64,000 nt of DNA from assembly GCA_024220505.1 (NCBI GenBank), contig JAKZZE010000015.1:124001-188000 (forward strand), given 5' to 3'. The notes below the pieces were generated by a model that saw nothing but the letters and a program-made list of their open reading frames with translations, had not been told where the DNA came from and did not search any database. Position numbers and translations under genes: made by a program. Origin of the DNA: Rhizopus arrhizus (lineage: Eukaryota > Mucoromycota > Mucoromycetes > Mucorales > Rhizopodaceae). Positions 48,674 to 61,484 of the stretch are shown in pieces (position 1 is the stretch's first letter; each line of letters starts with the position of its first letter).

Positions 48674-49239
48674 TCAACTACAGCCAGTTACTGTTCTACA
48701 ACAAATACAATTATACACTTTTTTTTCAATAATTCTAGAAATAGTTTTGTCTGTTGGATCATCTCTTTTAAGACATGCTTTTGAATCTATCAAAAAATAG
48801 TCCAATGCAAGCAGCTCATTCAAAGAGTCCAAATTAAGAAATTTACAAATAGATTCAGGAGATATTATATAACAGTGCTTTGTCCAGAATTTGCAATATG
48901 CTTTAGGCAAAAATTTATCATTATTTGTTTCAAATTTTGCCTTAAATGCTTCACTTGAATACCCCTTAGTTAAGATGAGTAGTAGGATTGGTAAAGCTTC
49001 GTATTCTTTATATAGCGATATACAAAACTGTATTGGTTCTGCCATGGATATGGGCTAAGTGAATTCTGGTCTTTTACAAGAATAGCAGGTTGATCTTTAT
49101 CAGTTGGCAAATATAGAACATCTAATTCAAATTGACTCAAATTATACATGGTAGTATTTTGGATTCTTATTGGCCCAGAAAAAAGTAGCTTAGAAATACA
49201 ATGCTCATGAAAAAAGATTTTATAATATATTGCGGCCAT
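48674..49239 (-). pseudogene. PD-(D/E)XK nuclease-like protein remnant
   Basis: Two overlapping frames form one former protein. The first reads FELDVLYLPTDKDQPAILVK DQ-type sequence, the second EPIQFCISLYKEYEALPILL, then KGYSSEAF and CKFWTKHCYIISPESICKFL. The pattern ELDVLY...PAILVExQ followed by YKEYGxLPILL and CKFWAKKCY is one I associate with transposon-linked PD-(D/E)XK proteins in Mucorales. The usual acidic residue of the ExQ motif is Lys here, and a frame slip follows it. The copy is therefore presumably dead. Assignment is by motif only. Confidence 0.5.
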
Positions 49240-49256
49240 ATCACGTAGACCTTACA

Positions 49257-49739
49257 GTGAAGCATGGCGGGCGTGGCTTGACTTTATGGGGATGTACATC
49301 ACCACGAGGCCCTATATATGCATGTTAAGCTTACGATGGGACAATGAATTCGGCAGTATACCAATATATTTTTGGTACAACCTTCTTGGGTACATCGAAG
49401 TGCTTCGAATGGCTCAAATCACAGGTTTACCCTCGACAGGATAATGACCCTAAACATACATCTCGATCGACAACTATATGGTTAAAAGAACATAGCATGC
49501 GCTATGCTAATGACTAGTTATCGCAAAGCCCAGACTTGAACGCTGTGGAGCAAGTATGGAATCAATTCAAGTTGCAACTCAGTGCATATAAGACACATGC
49601 TACAAATTTGAATGATTTGTGGCAAAAAGTAGAGTCAGAATGAAATATGTTGGACAGAAATATTTGCCAAAGGTATACCGACAGCATGCTAGCAAGAATC
49701 GATGCGGTTATTAAAGCAAAAGGGCCATACACGTTTTGA
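49257..49739 (+). pseudogene. Tc1-type transposase C-terminal fragment
   Basis: One frame, with three in-frame stops, reads VKHGGRGLTLWGCTS, then QDNDPKHTSRSTTIWL, then SQSPDLNAVEQVWNQFK and MLARIDAVIKAKG. QDNDPKHTS holds the second catalytic Asp and SPDLNxxE the third acidic residue of Tc1 transposases. The N-terminal two thirds are missing; the fragment abuts the PD-(D/E)XK remnant. Confidence 0.85.
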
Positions 49740-51985
49740 AGCTAAATAATGGAATTAATAAAATATGGCTATTTTTAAAAAATGCATATTGATTTGACAA
49801 TATCTCCATGCCTAGTATGACAAATATTCCTGTGTCCTCGGCAAACAACTATAATTCATGCCGTTGAGTTGGAATATTCTTTCTTAGTGATTTCTCTTGG
49901 TGTTGTAATTATCATAGAATAGATGCATATTATAAAAAGATGTATAAAAATCTATTTAAGGGTTTTCCATCCGTAATTTATTGTTCATTGTTTTCTCCTT
50001 TTTTATTTTATCTTAGCTTCAATTTATATGACAGTTTTTAATGCACAATGTTTAATTCTAATCGTTGCCCACTGCAAATTCGCAGATGACAACACTTGAG
50101 AGAATTTGATTAGTAAATGACAAGAGACGGATGCTGATTGAATTACAAAAAATTATATGGTGTATTCAAAAATGTTTTATGAGTCTCTCTCTCTCTCTTA
50201 TCCCTGCAGTAGTTACCCTATCATTGATTTCAGTAGTCAACCAGGACGATAATGAATTTTGGTTATAAAGGTACGTCTCCTATTTGGAGGATAGTTACTC
50301 CAGTTACATATCTGGACAAATAGTGTGAAAATGCCTTGGAAATTAAGGTGTCTTTTTGTACACTATGCTTACATGTGTGTGTGTGTATGTGCGCAAATGT
50401 ATTCTTTTTATGTATAAGAAAAAGGGAAGTAAAGTCAAAAGTATAGCTTCATAGAATCATTTGTATCTTTATTACTTTGCCATTAGTGCTTCATGAAATC
50501 TCAACTAAAATCCTCTGGAACGTCCTTGTTGTAAAATATAGTTCAGATATATGAATAAGTAATCACTGTTGAATTCATTAAGACCATTTTATAAAAATGC
50601 TTTTGCATTGTTGAAGTCAGCTATGTATTATAAGGGCTTTGTAAATAAAAGTTAAAATAGTGATTAATAAAGCTTGTTTCAAAGGTGAAGACGACGATGA
50701 AATGGATATAGTAATTTTATTATTTTTTTAAAACTCTTTTGATTTGTCTCCAAATAACATTTTTTTTTTTGTAAATAAACAGTTTATTTTTATTTATAAT
50801 ACATAATATGAGCCACATGTCTGATAGCGGTGTGAACCAAGAGAAACAGGGTGTAAGCAATTGAACATGTTAGTCAAATTCGTGCAAATAACAAGCATTT
50901 GCCTCCCCTTTTAGTATGAATTCGTTTCCCTCCTTCTTTTAAACTCAATACACAACATCTTTATTGATCAATTTTCATATAAAAGCAATATACTTTTGTA
51001 AATTACCCTAGTGCTTTTGTCATCCTTTTTCCCATAACTCTGTTAAGTCTTTATCCTTTTCATCTGTCTTCTTTGCTGTAGAACAGTAACTGATTGTAGT
51101 TGATATTGATAAATATAAGCCTTAATACAAGATCATAATTAAAATAAAATAAAATACAAGCTTATTGAAATAAGATCATACAATCAATTCCAAGTAAACA
51201 TAAGCCCTCAAACTACGCCTTTATTCTCACAATAAATAAAAGATATTTTTTTATACCAAAGACATACAAACAAAACTTTTGGTGACTGTAACGAAGGTAG
51301 AGAAAATACTAGAGCCAACAGTGATACCAAGGGCGAGCCGCCACCACATCCTTCGTCTTCGTTTCGTCAATAGTATTATTGTCATAGACTAACAATTGGT
51401 TTTCTGATTTATTTTTGGGATCTAAACCAAAATCCAGAAAGCGTTCATATTGGGAGTGGAATGATTGTATTCATTTTGAAGGACAAAATAGCGTATGGGA
51501 ACTTTTTTTTTTTTTTTTTTTTTACTGAGTGACTAATAAGACAAAGGGAAAATGAATATATTTATTTCTCTGGAAAGGAGATTTTATTTGTCAGCTGACG
51601 TTTGTCAAGTAACACATTTTTATATACAATCATCCATGTACATTGTTACACAGTTCCTTCTATTCGGATAGTTATAAAATGTTTATGAAATACTTCCCTA
51701 TATCGCATCAATTCTCTCAAGTTGAGAATGTAATCTTCATTATAAACATTTGCAGACTCAAATTTTATCATTTTGTGAATACTTTCTGCGTGTTTCTTTC
51801 ATTTTGCAATCGTATAACGGTAGTTTATCGGATAAAAGTAAAAGACCCTATGAATCAGATTGACAGCCGTACTTAAAAGAGAGCCTAAATTTTGGATATA
51901 AGCAAAAAGTGCAGTTTCGCTAAAATGATTTTACATAAGCACATTCGATGTCTCACCATCAGACGCTCTTTCATGTATTGCTGAT

Positions 51986-52018
<33 letters not shown>

Positions 52019-53319
52019 AAAGAAAAAAGCTTTTAGATTTGTTATTCATTTTAGGTTTATACACAGTTAGGAATTCTAGAGTATCTCTAAAATCTTTTTC
52101 ACTAAAGCTTACATTATTCGTCATACTTTCCTTTTTATTGAATCCAAGGAAATAAAATATTTTGTTTCTTGAAGTACAAATATTCATATTTTATTCCATG
52201 TCCCGTCTGTATTTTTCGCATGATTCCAACCTGACTTTTCCTTGAAGGAGATACCGTGCAACATGGAAAGCCCTGAATGACTAAAGCAACAATTATATAA
52301 TACCAACCGTAATGGCTCTTTAGTTATCATTTTGACTATTTGACCAAATCAAGCTATTCTATAAAGGACAAAGTGCATGGTTTCGTTGAAGAGGGATCAT
52401 AATTTAATTGGCACTGCCCCCGTGTGCGTCGGAGTACTTTGATTGATCTGTTCAGGGAAAAGCAGTAAGTCACAAGAAACTATCCCATTTAGTGTTACAT
52501 AAAGAAAATTGAGAAAGTCATTCATCCTTTTCTTCCCATCTCCAGGTAATAAACTGAAAGGAAGAAGAAAATTCTTACTTTCAAATTGGCAATTTTGGAT
52601 TTCCCCTTAATGATGGTATTTTTCTATATTTCTTGAAAGGAAAATTCTGAAAATCGTTTTTCATTCGGCCCGAGATAGATTGTGAATATATTGGCGCGTA
52701 AACGCGTACAAGGTAAAATAAGGGAAAAGGGAAAATCCTTACAAGAAGGGAGGATTTACTCTTTTTTTGGATTAGTGTACTACAATGTTTTCAAACTTAA
52801 TCACTAAATTACTCAAAGCTAAGTGATGTTGGGGATGTTCATATAAACTATTAAGCAATGATAACATCTTGCATCATCATTGGCATTTGTGATTCAATTA
52901 TTGTTTTGTCAAATTTTGAATGTAACTGAATCAATCAAAAGATATATTTTGCTTATTTCATGAATATAAAACTATAGAATGGTCTGTTATTACTAATATA
53001 TTATTTCGTGACATGTTAACAGTACAAATTATTTTGCTTATTTATTTGATGATGGGAAAACCAAAAATATAACTGAATTCTATTTTCCTTTTCTATGAGA
53101 AACTTTAATCCATCTTCTCTGTCTCTTTCAGCGGGCCATTCCACACATCCAGTTTCTCCCAGATCAATGATCGGGATAATGGTAAAAAAGAAAAAAATAT
53201 GAATAATTTCATGCTACCACATTACTTCATTGTCTTGGAAAAGAAAAAAAAAAATAGTATAAAAGGTGATGACACTTTTTTTCAAATTTGTTTTTCAAAA
53301 ACATTTCATTAAACACATT
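49740..53319. other. 3.6-kb gene-poor region
   Basis: No recognisable protein or RNA gene. It contains a T run (about 51504-51524) and an A run (51988-52016). Two very short candidate ORFs are present: 50808-51001 (+, two exons, 43 residues) and 51251-51385 (-, 44 residues with one hydrophobic segment). Neither has support beyond frame and splice consensus. Confidence 0.45.
53258..53265 (+). promoter_or_regulatory. TATA box of the GH3 gene
   Basis: TATAAAAG lies 55-62 bp upstream of the ATG at 53320. It also argues against the in-frame start codons immediately after it. Confidence 0.6.
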
Positions 53320-55710
53320 ATGTATATTCCATCTCTTTCTGCTATTGCAGTAACAGTCTTACTGGCGGCCAATACAGCTATTCAAGTTACTGAAGCCAAG
53401 ATAGATCCCCTTTCATGGGACGATGCCTATGTTAAAGCCAAAGAACTGGTGGATCAAATGTCTCTTGAACAAAAAGTCAACATCACAACTGGTATTGGAT
53501 GGGAAGGTGGACCCTGCGTGGGCAACACTTATGCAATTACAGATCCAGACTTTCCTTCTCTCTGTTTACAGGATGCTCCTCTTGGTATTCGATTTGCCAA
53601 TGATGTCACATCGGGTGTCTCTGGTATTAATGCTGCAGCTTCCTTCGACCGTAAGGCTATATATGAACGTGGTGTTTATTTGGGTAAAGAATCCCGTGGA
53701 AAAGGTATACACGTCCTCTTGGGCCCCGCAATGAACTTCATGAGATCCCCCGAAGGCGGTCGTGGTTGGGAAGCAGGAGGCGAAGATCCATACTTGACTG
53801 GTGTCATGAGCTCTGAGACTGTCCTTGGTATTCAAAGCCAAGGTGTTGTTGCTACAGCTAAGCATTATATACTGAATGATCAAGAGCTCAACCGAAAAAC
53901 AGGGTCTTCAGATGTGGATGAGCGAACGTTACATGAAATTTATCTTTGGCCCTTTGCTCGTTCTATTGAGGCAGGTGTTGGCTCTATTATGTGTAGTTAC
54001 AACAGAGCTAATGGTACTTATGCTTGTGAAAATGACTATCTCTTGAACACTGTCTTGAAAGGTGAACTTAACTTCAAGGGCTTTGTACACTCAGATTGGT
54101 CGGCTACCATGTCCACCGTCCCATCTGCAAATAACGGGCTTGATATGACCATGCCAGGTAAAATGAAACTTTAATAATAGTAAATTATACAAACATTTTT
54201 TTTTATTCTGTAGGTGACATCACATTCCATTCGAATGATTCTTATTTCGGCAAGAACTTGACAGATGCTGTGCACGATAAAAAAGTCTCCGAGTCACGGG
54301 TCACAGATATGGCTACCCGTATTGTTGCCACTTGGTATAAGCTTAAACAAGACAGTGACTTCCCTGAAACTACGCTTGACTCATTTCATTTGGAAGATTC
54401 CCCCGAAGTTAATGTTCAATCTGACCATTACAAATTGGTACGTGAAATGGGTGCTGCTTCAACTGTACTTTTGAAAAATGATGGTATCTTGCCCTTAAAA
54501 TCACTCAAGAGTGTTGCTTTCATTGGAAGCGATGCTGCAAATAATCCAGAGTAATACAGCTTCTGAGATGGTTTTTATTTGGTTATTGATCTTCTTTTGT
54601 TTTTTGTAGTGGTATCAATGCATGTGATGATCATGGATGCAGTAATGGAACACTTGCTCAAGGTTGGGGATCTGGTACTGCTAGATTTCCATATCTCATT
54701 GATGTATGTTTTCTTTATTCATTTATGGACTTTTACTGATTTTAATTTAGCCCATCACTGGTATTAAGAATGCTTTAGGCAAGAAAGTCAGCTACAAGCA
54801 ATCCTTGGATGATTGGGATCTTGATGCTGCAGCAAAAACAGCAAAGGATGCTGATGTTGCATTTGTATTCTCCAATTCTGACTCTGGTGAGGAATATATA
54901 AATGTTGATGGTAATGTTGGTGATCGTAACAATATTTCTTTATGGCATAATGGTGATAATTTGGTAAGATAAAACTCTTCATTTTTTAGACAATAGCTTA
55001 TACAATCTTCTTAGATCAATGCTGTTGCTGATGCTAACAAAAATACTGTTGTTGTCATTCATTCTGTTGGTCCTGTATTGATGCCTTGGATTGACCACCC
55101 TAATATTAAAGCTGTTGTATGGCCTGGTCTTCCTGGTCAAGAATCAGGTAATTCCCTTGCTGATATCCTCACTGGTAAAGTCAACCCATCCGGTCGTCTT
55201 CCATACACCATTGCCAAGAAGGCTTCTGATTATAATGTCAAGCCCGATCCTGCTGACAATGTAGTCTATAATGAAAAACTATTAATGGGTTACAAATGGT
55301 TTGACTCTCAAAACATCACTCCTGAATTCCCATTTGGTTACGGTCTATCCTACACTAATTTTACCTATAGTGATCTCAAGGTAAAGGCCAAGAAGGGTCA
55401 TAACAAATCAGTCAAGGTGACAGCTTCTATCTCTGTCAAAAATAGCGGATCTCTCGATGGCGCTGAAGTTGTTCAGGCTTATCTTAGTTTCCCTGAGAAT
55501 GCTGGAGAACCACCCAAATTGCTTCGTGGCTTTGAAAAAGCATTTATCAAGAAGGGAAAGAAGACAACGGTCAAGTTTGTCTTAGAGGCGACTGAGCTCA
55601 GTATTTGGGACACAAAGTCAAGTTCATGGGTTGTCCCTACTGGCCAATTCACTCTTCACATTGGTGCATCAAGCCGTGATATCAGACAATCTGCCAATTT
55701 TACCTTATAA
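53320..55710 (+). CDS. Secreted beta-glucosidase, glycoside hydrolase family 3
   Basis: Extracellular enzyme releasing glucose from beta-glucosides, 725 residues in five exons (53320-54157, 54214-54550, 54610-54703, 54751-54963, 55015-55710). A signal peptide ([20 protein letters not shown]) opens the protein. The GH3 N-domain shows [52 protein letters not shown] and the nucleophile in GFVHSDWSA (Asp259). The C-terminal domains contain [38 protein letters not shown] and [13 protein letters not shown] fibronectin III-like end includes [14 protein letters not shown] and LLRGFEK. An open frame extends upstream to 53266, but a TATA box directly precedes it, so 53320 is preferred. The gene is complete and isolated beside gene-poor DNA. 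Confidence 0.95.
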
Positions 55711-56574
55711 ATCAACATAAATAGATTTTGTGTGATTTACTGTATAAAATATTCCTCCCCTTTTCATCTTTTTTCTTTCTTTCGTCAATAAAAGATCACC
55801 TTACAGCTTATAGCTCATTTGTATATTTTTCTTCATTTTTCTAAGCTGTTTGCTTTAAAAAAGACTTGATAACAAGTGTTTGTTCTCTCGTATAAGTTCA
55901 ATACAGATCATTCAAATGATGTTTTATTTAAATAAACAATGTACTGTTTTCATGAACATCCCTTATCTCTTTTTTATACAAAGGCAGCTTTGCTAAAAAT
56001 AACATTTACCTTTATGAACTTATAATTCATGCTGCCAAATCCGGTGTAGACTACTCTTCTTTTCGTACTATCTGTGTTATATGAGTAACTTGAAGGTCAA
56101 AGATTTTTACTATAAGTGAATAGATAAGAAGTGCCCTGTGAATGAGATAGAAGAAGCTAGGATGTGTTTGTTACAAAAATATAATATATCACCTATGAGA
56201 AAGAATTCTAGTGAATGGTATAGAAGACTCTAATACACGATTTCCTTTTTTTTTTTTAAAAAAAAAAATATAAACATTTACAATGAAATGATGATCAAGA
56301 ATATTTTACAGCAGCAATAAATGATAATACGTCCTACAAGAACAGGAGACTTACGTTTGAAAGGGACAAATCATCAAAGCAATCAAAAGAAATTCAATCC
56401 TATTGGCTGTAGAACAGGATATTCACATTGTTCAAAAGTAGAAGGCTTCTTTTTTATTTATTAGCATACTAAGAAACATAAAATGCATCATACAGTGCAA
56501 ATGGTTTATTGTAAGGTTAAAAGTATAGATTTTTTTTATCAAATATAAAAAAGGGAAAATACAAAGTCACCTAC
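55711..56574. other. Intergenic between convergent GH3 and LUC7 genes
   Basis: AT-rich, with a T/A-run junction near 56250-56270. No gene is seen. Confidence 0.6.
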
Positions 56575-57833
56575 TTAGTCATGACGATATTTTTTGACAG
56601 GAGATCGCGAACGAGATCTTCTTACAGGAGAACGGTATTCATCTTGGCGAGATCTTCTACTATAACTTTCTATGGCACCAGCAAAGTCATCGTGATCACG
56701 TCTATCATAGTGATATCTATCCCTGCGCTCACGGTCAGAATAACGACGGTAATCTCTATGCCTACCTCCATCTCGGCGGTCATGGTAATCATAGCGCTGG
56801 CGAGAATAATTAGTATGAGGACGTTGTTGTTGTTGTTGTTGTTGACGGGATTGCTATAACAAAGGAGTTAATACAATCTCTTAACATATTGTTATGGTAT
56901 TTACCTTTAATTCTTCAATCTTGTCACGAATTTTTAAGAAACCTTGATGTTGTTTACCTCTATAGTGAGCCTCCAACCTATCTGAAGAATCATTTGTAAC
57001 TAAAAATGCTCCACAAACATCGCATACCTAAAAATCAAACCACGTTCAAAGTAATTATTTACATTTACCCTAATTTAAACTTACCTCCATTCGCTTTTCA
57101 GATGGGTTGAGGCCGTCTTTATTCTGTATGTTCATTAGTATTGTTGTTTAAATATGCTTACATGTTTCTATATACCTGTTTGACTAATTCTAATTCTGCC
57201 TGAAGTTTGTCAACTTGGTTTTGTAAATCAGTTGCTTCCTGGACACGACCTTCCTCACCAGCTTCTTCTACTTTTTGTAATAGTTCTTTAATCTTTACAT
57301 CCAATAAAACCATCTTTTCCTCTCTTTCTTCCTTTCTAATTTCCAGCAACTACACAATTATATTAATGAGGTATATACAAAACAAAGCATTTTTGCACGT
57401 ACTCTTTCATCGGATTGGACATTCAATCGACCATTGCCTTGACGAATCTTGCGTGCCAAGTCAGAAATAAGTTTATTAAGATAGTCATAAAATTCAGCTT
57501 CGTAAGGATACTTGCTTTTATCCGATTTTTGATATTTATCTTTTAGACGATCATTGTGAATCTTATCACAAGCACCAAGGTCAGATTTCGTATTGGTAAA
57601 GAGTTGATTAGGACAGAAATCCACAAGATAGTGCTTACATACCTTTTTACTATAGTTAGTATCTTGTTAAATTACAACGTAATTCAATACTTACACTTTC
57701 ATCCCAAAAATCTTTATTGTCTACATCAACATATTGAGACATAAGCTCTTCTAACATTGCCTTTTGGTAATCTATGGCCGTATAAGTATTTGTTTTGCAT
57801 TTTAACTAGAGAAATTTACCCATTCTTTAATTA
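56575..57833 (-). CDS. LUC7-like U1 snRNP-associated splicing factor
   Basis: Nuclear RNA-binding protein that helps U1 snRNP choose 5' splice sites. The start ATG is at 57833 and the first exon supplies only ATGG; the next exon (from about 57781) completes MDYQKAMLEELMSQYVDVDN. The CCCH finger reads VCKHYLVDFCPNQLF...LGACDKIH. A helical region follows (KMVLLDVKIKELLQKVEEAG). The second finger is VCDVCGAFLVTNDSSDRLEA then HYRGKQHQGF. The tail is a poly-Gln run encoded by a (GTT)n-type repeat (about 56822-56842) followed by Arg/Ser/Asp-rich sequence ending RRSRSRSPVKKYRHD. Six or seven exons. The start lies 67 bp after the stop of the next gene on the same strand. Confidence 0.92.
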
Positions 57834-57900
57834 TTTTGATTAGAAATTAAACAAAAAAAAAAAGGAAGAAAAAGAAAAAGAAATTGACGACGTCATTTAT

Positions 57901-58798
57901 TTAATCAACTATCATTGGGTCATGATTATAGTGTATTGACTCCTGTTCTTGTTCTTCTTCCAATGGAAGTACATATTCTTGATTATTATCATTTTGAGGT
58001 ATTTGACTTACGGACAAACTATAGAGCGAATGTCAATAGGAAAATAATAATGAATGTATTATTGTGTTTACTTTAATGATTTTAATAAATGTAAGCTTGG
58101 ATTATTTACATCAAAAGTATCCTCATGCTGCGCAAGTGCAATTAGTATACAAGTATTATATGAATATGCTAAACTACTTACATTACTAATTTGTAACTTT
58201 AATGACTCGTCCATAGTTAACATTCTCGCTTTAGCCTGTATAATATCATGTTAATATGTATGACACAATAATAAGAGTATTTTTACCTTCTCCAATTCGA
58301 TTGGGTGATGGTGGTTTCTTTTGATTTTTAATAATCTTTTGGGTAAATGATTGTGATACAAAGCTTGTTGGTTTGCTAAATCAACCGATTTTTTTCTTGC
58401 ACCTTGTCTTGCAGTTAACAGGGACATGGCTTCTAGTTTTCTTGTTAAAGGACAATGACTTGTAGTCTGTGTATTATCTACTGTAATCGTATCTTGGGCC
58501 GTTGCTGTTCTTTCATCAATCAATAAAGCTTCAATCAATTCATTTGTCTCCCTTAATTTAGCTCCTTTATCTGATAATTTTTGAAGAATAGCACTAGTAT
58601 ATGTATTAGCATTATACTAAAACCGAATTTCCTTCTCTCTCTAATATACCTGTTATTTAACATTTGTAAATTCTTTTCATGTAGTTGAGATAGTTCTGTT
58701 CGACTACAACTACTTAAGCGTTTATTATATCTACTATTATTACTTTCGGATGAATTACGTAGATAGGTCTGACTATGTTTCAGCATGGTTGAGTTCAT
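57901..58798 (-). CDS. Uncharacterised protein, about 225 residues
   Basis: Begins MNSTMLKHSQTYLRNSSESN at 58798. Spliced blocks include LSQLHEKNLQMLNN joined to SAILQKLSDKGAKLRETNEL, then LTRKLEAMSLLTARQGARKK and KRLLKIKRNHHHPIELEK. AKARMLTMDESLKLQISN and HEDTFDVNNPSLHLLKSLN follow. The C-terminus is acidic (LPLEEEQEQESIHYNHDP). All four introns have good GT-AG ends and keep frame, which supports a real gene. It looks mostly helical with a basic middle and acidic tail, with no signal peptide or membrane segment. I do not recognise the family. It sits head-to-tail and tightly packed with the LUC7-like gene. Confidence 0.7.
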
Positions 58799-59626
58799 TT
58801 TAAAAGAAATAAAGGAATTTTTATAAAAAATAAAACAAAAAAAAATAAGCTCCTTAGTTGGTTTGGGCCTCTCTCACTCACTTCTCTCTCTTATGCAAAT
58901 ATAAACTTAGATATCGGAGAATTAATTTATATCACATGGCTTTTCTCTCTCTATCACTTTAGCCTTATTTAATCAATTTTAATATAAAAGATAGACTATT
59001 ATGTATAGCACAGTAAATATTAAAGATTGTCTGATCGACTTTTGAAATATCTATAAAAAGAGACTTAAAAAAAGCATCTCTATTTGTGAGACTAAACCAA
59101 ACAACTTTATTTTAAAATAACGACTTTCCGAAACAGGTTTAAGTAAGCAGATTATGTATCCAGAATGAATTGGTGTCAAAGTTGGAAATGATTAACTAAA
59201 GAAAAGCTTTAGTCCCAACCATCAATAAATAATCTGTCTCAATTGAGAGAAAAGATGATTTTATTTTTTGCTCCTTTCTACTAGAAAAACAAAAAGGATT
59301 TTAATCCTTTTTTAATTCTGTTTGATCATAGAGTATGTACCAACACCTTTCATTAATCTTTACTTGGCTCAACGAGTTTTTTCTACTGGAAAAGGTGTGG
59401 AATAAACCTAAGAAAGAACGTATTTTGTCGTTCCTTAGCTATGCTTTGTAATATATAATTTTATAAGAGATAAAAATCCTAGGAAAACTATGTTTGCGTG
59501 AAATTGTGACAATATACTTTATATAGTAAATGTGGCTTATATCATTTTCTTTTTTTTTCCTGCCACTTCATTTCAATCCATTGAATTTCTTTTTTTTTAT
59601 AGACAACACACATATATATATACATA
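58799..59626. other. Divergent intergenic region, upstream of ROK1
   Basis: Shared upstream DNA of the unknown gene (-) and ROK1 (+). A pyrimidine-rich leader and an alternating (TA)n stretch at about 59611-59622 immediately precede the ROK1 ATG. No gene is seen. Confidence 0.6.
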
Positions 59627-61484
59627 ATGGATCTTTTTCATTTATTAGGAAGTGGTGCCAAATTTGATAAAAGCCGATTTAAACATGATGTCAAGATCTT
59701 TGAAGGAGAAAAAGAGGCAATTCAAACACAATCAAAAAAGCGAAATGCAGCAGCTATGGATTCTACTGTTCGTTCTCAATTACTTGATGAAATTGATTTT
59801 TTTAAGACAACGCATACAGTTATTGACACAAAAAACAAATCAAAAAAAACGAATGAACAAGATTCTGATTCAAGTAATGAGAATGATAGCGGCGATGACA
59901 ATCATAACAAGAAGAGCAAATCAAAGAAAGGTATTTTCAAAGCAAAAGATCTTGCAATATGGACTCACTTTTTTTTATTATTAGCACAAAAGACCACCAT
60001 TTTCAAGACTGTAGAAGAGGTATATACACATAATAAAATTAAAAAAAAAAAAAACTCACTAGCTTTTAGGCCAAGGAATTTCGAAAACAAAACAAAATTA
60101 AAATTTACGGAACTGATGTTCCCAACCCCTTTAGAACATTTGAAGATCTAGCTTCACCCGCATACAATCTTGAACCTAAACTTTACAAAAACTTGATGAA
60201 CGTGAAATACACTATGCCTACACCTGTACAAATGCAATCGATTCCTATCATGCTCAAGGGCCGCGACTTAATGTCCTGTGCTCCCACAGGTTCAGGTAAA
60301 ACTATGGCTTATGTGTTACCCATTTTGCAAGATTTGAAAAAGCCAGAAAAGAAAACCAGTTATCGTGCATTGATTATTGCACCCACAAGAGAATTGGCAC
60401 AGCAGATTGCTAGAGAAGCAACTATATTGGCACAAGATACAAAGTTGAGAATTAATGTGCTATCAAAGGCTACAGCAGCAGATAAATCACAAACACCCGA
60501 ATCAAGACAAAAGTTTGGTAAGAGAAAAATCAGTAAATACTTTTTCTTTTCTGATAAAATTTTTCATAGACATCTTGGTGACTACACCACTTCGACTTGT
60601 ATATGCCATTAAAGAAAAAGAGGTTGACTTGAGTGCTGTTAGACATTTGGTTTTAGATGAAGCCGATAAATTGTTAGATCAAGGATTTTTGGATCAAACA
60701 GATGAAATTTTTGCTGCATGTTCATCTACCACGATTCAAAAATCATTGTTTAGTGCCACCTTTTCTTCTCATGTAGAAGAATTAGCAAAAAGTGTTATGA
60801 AGGATCCAATTCGTATTGTCATCGGTGCAAAGTAAGAAAAAAAAACCTATAAATTTCCAAAGATCGCATTTTATTCATTTTTTCTCCTTTAGGAATGCTG
60901 CTACAGATACCATTAAACAAGAACTATTGTTCACAGGAACAGAAGCAGGCAAACGCATTGCCCTTCGTCAACTTATTCAAAAGGGGCTTAAACCACCTGT
61001 CCTCATTTTTGTTCAATCGATTGATCGAGCCAAAGAGTTGTTTCACGAACTTGTATTCGATGGAATTAATGTAGAAGTGATTCACTCTGATAGAACCAAG
61101 GCCCAACGAGACAAGATTATTGATTCATTCCGCATAGGCAAAATTTGGGTCTTGATTGCGACAGACTTGATGGCTCGAGGTCTTGATTTCAAAGGCGTTA
61201 ATTTGGTCATCAATTATGATTTCCCTCAAACAGTTGCAAGTTATATTCATCGTATTGGTCGTACAGGTCGTGCGGGACGTGCAGGTGAGGCTGTGACGTA
61301 TTATACACAAGATGATTTTCCCTACATGAAGAGTGTGGTGAATGTGATGAAGGAGTCTGGATGTGATGTGCCTGATTGGATGCTGAATATGAAGAATCCA
61401 ACTCAAAAGCTAAAGAAAGAATTGAAACGAGGTATTAAACGTCCTCGTATTTCTAAAGTGTCGGACAAAAACAATAAAAAATAA
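59627..61484 (+). CDS. ROK1: DEAD-box RNA helicase Rok1 (DDX52)
   Basis: ATP-dependent RNA helicase of the nucleolus, needed for 18S rRNA maturation. It is 546 residues in five exons (59627-59930, 59985-60019, 60070-60517, 60570-60831, 60893-61484). The start [20 protein letters not shown] is typical of Rok1. After an acidic/lysine-rich linker come the Q motif ([10 protein letters not shown]), [26 protein letters not shown] and SAT. The second lobe has [37 protein letters not shown] and [13 protein letters not shown]. It ends in a basic [15 protein letters not shown] tail. The first intron is readable as coding sequence, so an unspliced product would add 18 residues. Confidence 0.95.

Noticed and set aside
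51251..51385. 44-residue minus-strand frame with an Arg-rich start and one hydrophobic segment
   Set aside because: No intron, homologue or promoter signal supports it; such frames are expected by chance.
53266..53319. N-terminal extension of the GH3 protein
   Set aside because: A TATA box ends at 53265, so transcription must begin further downstream; the ATG at 53320 gives a clean signal peptide.
56581..56859. Open frame on the + strand rich in Ser/Thr/Ile
   Set aside because: It is antisense to the Arg/Ser/Asp-rich tail of the LUC7-like protein.
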